From Christensenella sp. UBA3770 (GTDB lineage: Bacteria > Bacillota > Clostridia > Christensenellales > CAG-1252): a DNA stretch of 11,144 nt. The stretch is taken from NCBI GenBank assembly GCA_002371075.1, contig DFFS01000048.1, positions 1-11,144 on the forward strand, in the 5' to 3' direction. Every line of letters starts with the position of its first letter. Position 1 is the stretch's first letter. The notes below the pieces were generated by a model, which did no database searches, was not told the DNA's origin, and saw nothing but the letters and a program-made list of their open reading frames with translations. The translations under genes were made by a program, and so were the position numbers. Below, piece after piece: positions 5,970 through 11,144 of this stretch.

Positions 5970-8102
5970 TTATTTTGTCTTTCTTTTCAAAAGCTGCTCC
6001 GCTTCATACTCCGTAACCGTGACAAGGCGCGTTTTGATCAGCCCCTTTTCCACCAAAACGGGCGTCTCTTCAAATAGGAATTCGCCGCGCACGGCAAGGA
6101 GGTCGGGGGCGTCCCCAGCCTGCAAAAGATAATTGCGCTCCAAATCTTCGATGAGGCGCATCGCCCGCTTGAGCCCTTGCTCGCTCTTGACGCGCACCAT
6201 CATCGGGGTGGCGGCGTAAGCCTTGGTGTCCCCTTTGTACTGCTGACGGAAAACGGTTTGCTTGTAGTTATCCGTATTGAGCGCAAAGAATAAGCATAAC
6301 GTTTTGCCGCGTATGCGCGTTTTCAATAGGGCGCGCGCGCCCTTTTTATAGCTGTCGCCCGAAAAGCTTTCCGTGAGCTTCACGCCCTTGTAGGAAAGCA
6401 TCTTCGCCTTGATCTCGGCGTAGTAATCCTTGCGGTCTTGGTCCCCTTGTCGCATCTTGGCAAGGAAGCCTCTGACGTACTTTTTCAAGGTAACGAACTT
6501 GCCGTCCGCGCCCTCTTTGCCGTAGGATTCCATACCGACATTTTCTTCGGAGGGCTCTTCCGCAAGCTCAAAGGTCACGTCCTCGTCTTCCTCTGTTTCG
6601 GAGATCGGATGCGCTTCCGCAGCCTCTTCGGCAAGCTCAAAGTCCACGTCCTCCACGTCGTCCGCGTCGTCAGATTCTTCCGCGAGCTCAAAATTCACCT
6701 CTTCCGACTCCTCCGCAAGCTCAAAATCAACGTCCTCCGGCTCGCTCTCCGCAAGTTCGCCGCGCTCGATGATCAGCGCCGATTCCTCTTCGTCAAGTTT
6801 GCGCTCGAAACGCTTGATAAGCTTTTTCCCGATCAACGCTTCGGTATCCTCATAGGGATACTGCGCCGCGTAGTCCACGTAGTCGATCTGCTTTTCCGCA
6901 AACGCCGCTTCGGCAAACAGTTCCGAAAGCAGAGCTTTCGCCTTTTTCAACCCGAGGTCGCTTTTGACGCGCACCATCATCGGCGTCTTCTCATAGGTTT
7001 TTTTTGCCGAAACGTCCTTGTGGTGATAGATGCGCTCCTCGAACTTTGCGGGGTCCGCCGCAAGATACAAGCACAGCGTTTTGCCTCTGACCTTTGCAAG
7101 GAAATAAGTCTTGCGCCCAAGATAAAAACTTTCCGCCTTCCAAGACAGACGCGGCTTTACGCCAAACGACAAGGCAAAGTTTTTGAGATCGGAATAGTAC
7201 TCTTTTGCCTTTTGGTTTTGAATGATGCGAGAAAGAAAACTTCTGTCGTATTTGACCTCGATGACCAAGCCGTCCGAGGCAAGTTCAAAGACGGTGTCTA
7301 TCACGTCGTCGTCCGCGTCCGTCTCTTCCTGCTTTTCCTCGTTTTGATCGGACATATCGGTTGTTTCGTCTGCCGCTGAGGGCGCTTCTGGTGTAGGCGA
7401 AGCCTCGATCGGGTTTTCTTTTACGGGCTCTTCCGCCACCTCTTTCTTTTCCTTTTTCGGCGCGCGCTTTTTCTTGACGCCGCCGATTTGCTCCAGCTCC
7501 TTTTCCTCTTCCGCTTCGGTTTTGAGCGCCGTGGCGATCGCCTTTTTGGCGTCCGCTTCGCTCATTTCACTCTCGCTCTTTTTGATCAGCTTCTTTTTAA
7601 GAAGCGTCTCGTCCTTTTGCATGGGAAGCGCCTCCGCATAATCGGCGCGGGTGGGGAATTCCACCGTATAAACGCAACGATTGGTAAACGCTTCCGCAAT
7701 CATTCTGCGCGCGATCTTTGCCTCCTGAACGGTGCGAATGGGAAGCATCATGGGGGTGGAAGAAAACTCCCTCTTGGCGGAATAATCGGCATGCGGATAC
7801 TCCTTTTGGCTGTAGGCGTCGGGAGAAAGTGCAACGCAAGCGCAAAGCGCGCCGCCCAGCACGATCAACTTGACGATGATCTCGTTGCCGACGGAAAAAC
7901 TTTCCGCGCTCCAAGCGGAACGGGCTTTGACCCGCTCGAAGGACATGCAGTAGTTTTTGACCTCATCGTAAAAGCGCTTGATCTTTTCGTTTTGAATGAC
8001 GCGCGACAAAAAACTGCGGTCGAATTTGACCACTTTGACCTTGCCGTTTTTGGTCTTTCCCTTTATTTGGATCAGATCGGTCTTCATCGGAAAACTATCC
8101 AT
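5970..8102 (-). CDS. Unassigned 710-residue protein with three ~150-residue modules
   Basis: I do not recognise a characterised family. Three related modules lie at about residues 26-175, 284-433 and 540-693. Each opens with FLSR[VI]IQN or the diverged FLAKMRQG, then YY/FYxE[IL]K, a [KA]ESF or TESF turn, a strand pair ending RGKTLCL (GGALCAC in module 1), STPMM/KTPMM/ATPMM followed by [VL].[VI]+S, a helix, and a closing K[KG]LIK. Linkers are highly charged. Residues 164-222 are Lys/Glu-rich and 223-266 Pro/Ala then acidic. Residues 455-520 hold four FELAEE motifs (F460, F471, F488, F511), with a fifth partial FELA at 272. No signal peptide or membrane segment is evident, so it is probably cytoplasmic. 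AAGGGGG precedes the ATG. It has its own promoter and terminator between add and spoIVA. The layout suggests a scaffold or multivalent binding protein, but that is speculation. Module 1 has lost the RGKTLCL consensus and may be degenerate. Confidence 0.85.
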   Translation of the reverse strand: MDSFPMKTDLIQIKGKTKNGKVKVVKFDRSFLSRVIQNEKIKRFYDEVKNYCMSFERVKARSAWSAESFSVGNEIIVKLIVLGGALCACVALSPDAYSQKEYPHADYSAKREFSSTPMMLPIRTVQEAKIARRMIAEAFTNRCVYTVEFPTRADYAEALPMQKDETLLKKKLIKKSESEMSEADAKKAIATALKTEAEEEKELEQIGGVKKKRAPKKEKKEVAEEPVKENPIEASPTPEAPSAADETTDMSDQNEEKQEETDADDDVIDTVFELASDGLVIEVKYDRSFLSRIIQNQKAKEYYSDLKNFALSFGVKPRLSWKAESFYLGRKTYFLAKVRGKTLCLYLAADPAKFEERIYHHKDVSAKKTYEKTPMMVRVKSDLGLKKAKALLSELFAEAAFAEKQIDYVDYAAQYPYEDTEALIGKKLIKRFERKLDEEESALIIERGELAESEPEDVDFELAEESEEVNFELAEESDDADDVEDVDFELAEEAAEAHPISETEEDEDVTFELAEEPSEENVGMESYGKEGADGKFVTLKKYVRGFLAKMRQGDQDRKDYYAEIKAKMLSYKGVKLTESFSGDSYKKGARALLKTRIRGKTLCLFFALNTDNYKQTVFRQQYKGDTKAYAATPMMVRVKSEQGLKRAMRLIEDLERNYLLQAGDAPDLLAVRGEFLFEETPVLVEKGLIKTRLVTVTEYEAEQLLKRKTK
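6555..6740 (-). repeat. Acidic FELAEE short-motif tract inside the three-module gene
   Basis: Encodes residues 455-516, where D/E-V-[DNT]-FELAEE occurs four times separated by acidic spacers of 5, 11 and 17 residues. The copies use different synonymous codons, so this is not a fresh DNA slippage repeat. The peptide motif appears to be maintained, which is compatible with a repeated docking site. Confidence 0.75.
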
Positions 8103-8136
8103 AGCCGCCCCCTTTTTGTTAAAAACAATCTATCAA

Positions 8137-8166
8137 AAGTATACAATACTTATGGTTGAAACGCAA
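8137..8166 (-). promoter_or_regulatory. Promoter with overlapping palindrome, upstream of the three-module gene
   Basis: Minus-strand TTGCGT (8166-8161) and TATACT (8143-8138) are 17 bp apart. The -10 box is good (5 of 6) and the -35 weak (TTG only); an alternative -35, TTGACC (8172-8167), would need a different -10. The -10 sits inside a perfect palindrome AAGTAT-TGT-ATACTT (8151-8137), flanked by further CA/TG symmetry. It could be an operator for a dimeric repressor, so regulation is likely but the regulator is unknown. Confidence 0.5.
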
Positions 8167-8176
8167 GGTCAAGAAC

Positions 8177-8203
8177 AAAAAAAAAGAGGCAACTGCCTCT
8201 TTT
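8177..8203 (-). terminator. Terminator of the aroEK-aroQ-yfcE-add operon
   Basis: On the minus strand AAAAGAGGC (8203-8195) pairs with GCCTCTTTT (8190-8182) around a 4-nt loop and runs into T9 (8185-8177). The stop codon of add overlaps the base of the stem, so translation and termination signals are compressed together. Confidence 0.93.
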
Positions 8204-9113
8204 AATCAAACGCGTACGACCGCGCGTCGGTGATTGCGGAAAAAGCATCGTCGGGGAAAGACAGCTCCGATCGAACCCTTTTCCACTCCCGAAAAACGTC
8301 GGTATCCGACACCGTCATATTGTCGGAACAAAGGGCGACGGCGACGCCCTCTTCCCAAAACCTCTTGATCGGATGCTTTGACAAAGAATGCACGGCGCCC
8401 GTTTGCAGGTTGCTTGTGGGGCAGCATTCTATCAGCACGTCGTTTTGCTTGATCAGAGAAAGCAATTCCTCGCTCTTGACCCGCGCGCCGTGCCCGATGC
8501 GCTTTGCGCCAAAGTCCAAAGCAGCGCGGACGCTCTCCTCCCCCGCGGCCTCCCCGGCGTGGATCGTAATGTTGAGCCCAAGTTTGGAAGCAAGCGAAAA
8601 GACCTCTTTGTAGTTTTCCGTCGGATAAAGGGCTTCCGCGCCCGCAAGATCGACGCCGACAACGCCTCTCTCGCGCCATTGGGCGGCGAGCTCCACCGTC
8701 AAAAGGTTCTCCTCCCGCTTTCTCCCGCGCATACAACAAAGAATGAGTTTTAAGGGCATTTTTGTCCCTTGGAGTCCCTTGACCGCCCCTTGAACGACGT
8801 CGTTTTGCGTCGCGCCCTTTAAGGTGTGCAGGACGGGGGCAAAACGCACCTCCGCATAGGCGTATCCCATTTCAAACAACCGATCTCCAAGCGCGCGGAC
8901 GGCATACTCCACCGCCTCCGCGTTTTGCATGACGGAAAGCGGCAGATCAAACTTGGTCAGGTAATCGTTAAGCGTCCCCCTGCCGTCAAAGGTCATCATC
9001 GAGCGAAGCGCAATATGATCTCTCGTAATCAAAGAAACGCCCGAGAGGTCCGCTAAAGAAAGGATCTCTTGGGGCGTCAACGATCCGTCAAGATGCAGGT
9101 GTAAATCGATCAT
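8202..9113 (-). CDS. add: Adenosine deaminase
   Basis: Hydrolyses adenosine and deoxyadenosine to (deoxy)inosine and ammonia with a catalytic zinc; cytosolic purine salvage, feeding purine nucleoside phosphorylase. The 303 residues form the amidohydrolase barrel. Metal ligands H5 and H7 lie in HLHLDGS, IHAGE (184-188) gives the catalytic H185 and E188, and GHG (207-209) provides H208. CPTSN (231-235) and SDN (263-265) supply the last zinc ligand D264. The usual DD pair after the last strand is DN here, a variant I recall in clostridial homologues. It is slightly shorter than the ~340-residue enterobacterial enzyme. The ATG overlaps the stop of the upstream gene by 4 bp (ATGA), with AAGGA just before it, so translation is coupled. 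Adenine or 6-aminodeoxyfutalosine deaminases are the main alternatives, less likely by motif. Confidence 0.9.
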   Translation of the reverse strand: MIDLHLHLDGSLTPQEILSLADLSGVSLITRDHIALRSMMTFDGRGTLNDYLTKFDLPLSVMQNAEAVEYAVRALGDRLFEMGYAYAEVRFAPVLHTLKGATQNDVVQGAVKGLQGTKMPLKLILCCMRGRKREENLLTVELAAQWRERGVVGVDLAGAEALYPTENYKEVFSLASKLGLNITIHAGEAAGEESVRAALDFGAKRIGHGARVKSEELLSLIKQNDVLIECCPTSNLQTGAVHSLSKHPIKRFWEEGVAVALCSDNMTVSDTDVFREWKRVRSELSFPDDAFSAITDARSYAFD

Positions 9114-9646
9114 ATCCTTGTCTCTTGTAACACTTCACCCGCAAGGGAGAAAAGCGTGAGGGCGGTTGGCTCCAAAAGCAGAAAACTCTTTTCCGTGCCC
9201 CCTTTGGGCAAGCTGAGCGAGCCGGGGTTGGCGACGACGATGCCATCCCTCTTTTCAATAAACCCCGTATGGAAATGTCCGTACAGGAAAACGTCCATCT
9301 TCCCTTTGGGAAGATGATCTATATCGTATTTGTCACCGTGCGTGGCATAAACTACCTTTTCGTCAAGGAGAATGTGGGCGCACTCCGCCATCTCAAACGA
9401 TGAGACCATGACGTCCACGTCGCTGTCACAGTTGCCGCGTACGGCAATGATGCGAGAGGCGTTTTCGTTTAAAAGCTCCGCCACCTCTTTGGGGGCATAC
9501 CCATCGGGCAGCGGGTTCCTTACGCCGTGATAATAGAGGTCGCCGAGCAAAAGGATCTTCTCCGCGCCAAGCGCCGCCGCCTTTTCCAAAAAAGCGCGCG
9601 CCGCCGTAAGCGAACCGTGGATGTCGGAAGCAACGGCGATCTTCAT
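9110..9646 (-). CDS. yfcE: YfcE-type metallophosphodiesterase
   Basis: A calcineurin-like phosphoesterase of the YfcE/MJ0936 family, which hydrolyses artificial phosphodiesters with Mn2+; the natural substrate is unknown. The 178 residues carry all metal-ligand motifs: SDIHG (7-11; D8, H10), LLGD (33-36; D36), RGNCD (70-74; N72), ATHG (101-104; H103) and YGHFHTG (122-128; H124, H126). NPGSLSLPKGG (130-140 region) is the C-terminal signature of YfcE. HGVRNPLPDGYAPKEV closely matches E. coli YfcE as I remember it. It overlaps both neighbours by 4 bp, with GAGGGG upstream of its ATG. A job in nucleotide or metabolite clean-up is possible, but the operon mixes shikimate and purine genes, so context does not settle it. 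Confidence 0.92.
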   Translation of the reverse strand: MKIAVASDIHGSLTAARAFLEKAAALGAEKILLLGDLYYHGVRNPLPDGYAPKEVAELLNENASRIIAVRGNCDSDVDVMVSSFEMAECAHILLDEKVVYATHGDKYDIDHLPKGKMDVFLYGHFHTGFIEKRDGIVVANPGSLSLPKGGTEKSFLLLEPTALTLFSLAGEVLQETRI

Positions 9647-10080
9647 CTTTCAACCCCTCTTTGTTTCAAGGCGTCAAGCGCTTCGGTATATCCGTCAAAG
9701 CCCTTGCCCGTAATGCGCAAAAAGGCGTACTCCGAAACGTAGCTGATCTTTCTGTAGTCTTCGCGCGCGTCAACGTCCGTCAAATGCACCTCCACCGTGG
9801 GGATCATCACCGCTTTCAAGGCGTCAAGGATCGCCACCGAAGTGTGCGTATAGGCGCCGGGGTTGATCACGATGCCGTCATACTTTCCGAGCGCGCGTTG
9901 GATAAAGGTTACGATCTCGCCCTCGTAATTGGACTGCACGCAGCAGACCTTTACGCCGATCTTTTTGGCGTGCGCTTTGATCTCCTTGACAAGGGTCTTG
10001 TAGTCCTTTTTGCCGTACAGATCGGGTTCGCGCACCCCAAGCATGTTTAGATTCACACCGTTGATGACAAGCACTTTCAT
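9643..10080 (-). CDS. aroQ: 3-Dehydroquinate dehydratase, type II
   Basis: Dehydrates 3-dehydroquinate to 3-dehydroshikimate, the third step of the shikimate pathway, as a cytosolic dodecamer. The 145 residues are the normal size for type II. Visible elements are NGVNLNMLG (7-15), the flexible lid REPDLYG (17-23) with catalytic R17 and Y22, QSNYEGE (49-55), NPGAYTHTS (73-81) with H79, EVHLTD (97-102) with the catalytic acid H99, and R106. The more usual SNIHARE is TDVDARE here. The ATG overlaps the stop of aroEK by 4 bp; AAAGAGG lies upstream at slightly long spacing. Its product is the substrate of the shikimate dehydrogenase encoded just before it. Confidence 0.96.
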   Translation of the reverse strand: MKVLVINGVNLNMLGVREPDLYGKKDYKTLVKEIKAHAKKIGVKVCCVQSNYEGEIVTFIQRALGKYDGIVINPGAYTHTSVAILDALKAVMIPTVEVHLTDVDAREDYRKISYVSEYAFLRITGKGFDGYTEALDALKQRGVER

Positions 10081-11144
10081 CTGTTTTTTACCTCTTTGAC
10101 GATTTTGTTCACCGCGTCCTCAACGCTGCCGTCGTTGTCCACGCTGACCTCCGCGATCGAGCGATAAATGGGCTCGCGCCGGGCAAAAAGATCTTTGATC
10201 TTTCCCCCTTGGCTGAGCGGGCGCCCCTCGTCCGAAAGCGCGGACAAGTCCCTTTTTAAATAGACGATCAAGCCGTTTTGACGCAAATTGAGACGGTTTC
10301 TTTCTTTTAGCACGGCGCCGCCCCCCGTGGCGATCACAAGGCGATGCTTTTTGGAAAGCTCCGCGATGACGTCGCTTTCGTACAAACGGAAGATCTCCTC
10401 CCCCTCGTTTGCAAAGATCGAGGGAATGTCCCCGTGCGCCTTTACGATCAACTCGTCCACGTCGACAAATTCCCTGTTCAGTTTGGACGCAAGCGCGCGC
10501 CCCACCGTCGTTTTCCCCGAAGACGGCATTCCGACAAGCACGACGTTCCTATCTTCAAACAAGATCTCGCGGACGATCGCGTCCACCGTTTCTTCCGAGG
10601 GCAACTGCCCGAAAAACTTTTCCGCGCTGTACGCCGCCTGTCCGACCAGCATATCCAGCCCGGTGGCAACGGGAAGTCCCCTGTCCTCCGCTTGCAAAGC
10701 AAGCCGCGTCTTAAAGGGGTTGTAAATGACCTCCTGCACTCCCTCGAGCCGCGGAAACAGCGCAAGGTCCACCAGTCCCTCCTCGTTGGCGGGATAGGTG
10801 CCGACGGGCGTTGTGTTAATGATATACGCGGCGTCACCGTGATGACCGACGTTTTGATAGTTGTCCTCGCCGGAGCGCGAGATCTTTACGACGCACCCCG
10901 CCCCGTTTTCCTTGGCAAGATACGCCGCCGTTTCCGACGTATTGCCCGAGCCGAGGATCAAAACCTTTTTCCCCTCAAGGGAAACCCCCGTCCTTTTGAG
11001 CGCGTACTCCATGCCGCGAATATCCATATTGTACCCAATAAGGCGCGCGCCGTCCCGCATAACGAGGTTTACAACGCCAAGCGCTTTTGCCTCCGGCGAG
11101 ATCTCGTCAAGGAAAGGGATCACCGCCTTTTTGTACGGGATCGT
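10077..11144 (-). CDS. aroE-aroK: Shikimate dehydrogenase-shikimate kinase fusion (5' end outside window)
   Basis: One continuous frame of 355 visible residues joins two consecutive shikimate-pathway enzymes. The dehydrogenase part begins TIPYKKA at the window edge (catalytic Lys in TIPYK), then EAKALGVVN, GYNMD (catalytic Asp), an NADP-binding Rossmann loop GSGNTSE (unusual Asn where Gly is common), NTTPVGTYP and the closing GLDMLVGQAAYSAEKFFG. After a linker of about 20 residues the kinase starts with Walker A GMPSSGKTT (visible 205-213). DVDELI, GGGAVL (visible 274-279) and the lid arginine in GRPL follow. The order AroE then AroK reduces dehydroshikimate and phosphorylates the product. 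Only the N-terminal ~60 residues of AroE should be missing. An internal GTG at 11123 is not a start, since the reading frame and AroE homology continue upstream. First visible gene of the operon; its promoter lies outside. Confidence 0.95.
   Translation of the reverse strand, partial: TIPYKKAVIPFLDEISPEAKALGVVNLVMRDGARLIGYNMDIRGMEYALKRTGVSLEGKKVLILGSGNTSETAAYLAKENGAGCVVKISRSGEDNYQNVGHHGDAAYIINTTPVGTYPANEEGLVDLALFPRLEGVQEVIYNPFKTRLALQAEDRGLPVATGLDMLVGQAAYSAEKFFGQLPSEETVDAIVREILFEDRNVVLVGMPSSGKTTVGRALASKLNREFVDVDELIVKAHGDIPSIFANEGEEIFRLYESDVIAELSKKHRLVIATGGGAVLKERNRLNLRQNGLIVYLKRDLSALSDEGRPLSQGGKIKDLFARREPIYRSIAEVSVDNDGSVEDAVNKIVKEVKNR

Noticed and set aside
6438..7379. 313-codon frame antisense to the three-module gene
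   Set aside because: A shadow frame from the charged codon bias of the real gene; it gives hydrophobic/Arg-rich nonsense and lacks a ribosome site.

Overview
The window looks like a chromosomal segment of an endospore-forming, Gram-positive bacterium of the class Clostridia, probably an uncultured gut-type lineage. The main evidence is a full-length spoIVA, a gene restricted to endospore formers and their relatives. Supporting signs are strong AGGAGG-type ribosome binding sites, sigma-A promoters close to consensus, and short U-tract terminators. I cannot name the species. No tRNA, rRNA, CRISPR array, transposase or phage gene is visible.

Layout, left to right. (1) 1-961, minus: N-terminal two thirds of IMP dehydrogenase (guaB), cut by the window edge exactly at its catalytic cysteine. 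(2) 1040-1858, minus: purine nucleoside phosphorylase, with its own terminator and a near-perfect promoter. (3) 1954-2796, plus: a divergently transcribed DAGK-type lipid kinase. (4) 2797-3350: a gene-free stretch of about 550 bp packed with hairpins and AACTTCACT repeats, bracketed by a 12-bp direct repeat that includes the stop codon of the lipid kinase. (5) 3432-4286, plus: galU behind a perfect consensus promoter. (6) A bidirectional terminator, then spoIVA (4350-5825, minus) with a candidate sigma-E promoter. (7) 5970-8102, minus: a 710-residue protein I cannot assign, built from three copies of a ~150-residue module joined by charged linkers, one carrying four FELAEE motifs. (8) 8202-11144, minus: a tightly coupled operon, aroE-aroK fusion > aroQ > yfcE-like phosphodiesterase > adenosine deaminase, in which every junction is a 4-bp ATGA overlap.

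How the genes work together. Three enzymes of purine salvage and interconversion lie in the window: adenosine deaminase (adenosine to inosine), purine nucleoside phosphorylase (inosine/guanosine to base) and IMP dehydrogenase (IMP to XMP). They are in separate transcription units. The fused aroEK and aroQ supply three shikimate-pathway activities. GalU makes UDP-glucose for envelope glycans, and SpoIVA is the ATPase that forms the base of the spore coat.

The most promising undescribed items are the three-module protein at 5970-8102 and the hairpin-rich element at 2800-3330 with its duplicated gene end. Everything else is recognisable housekeeping or sporulation content.
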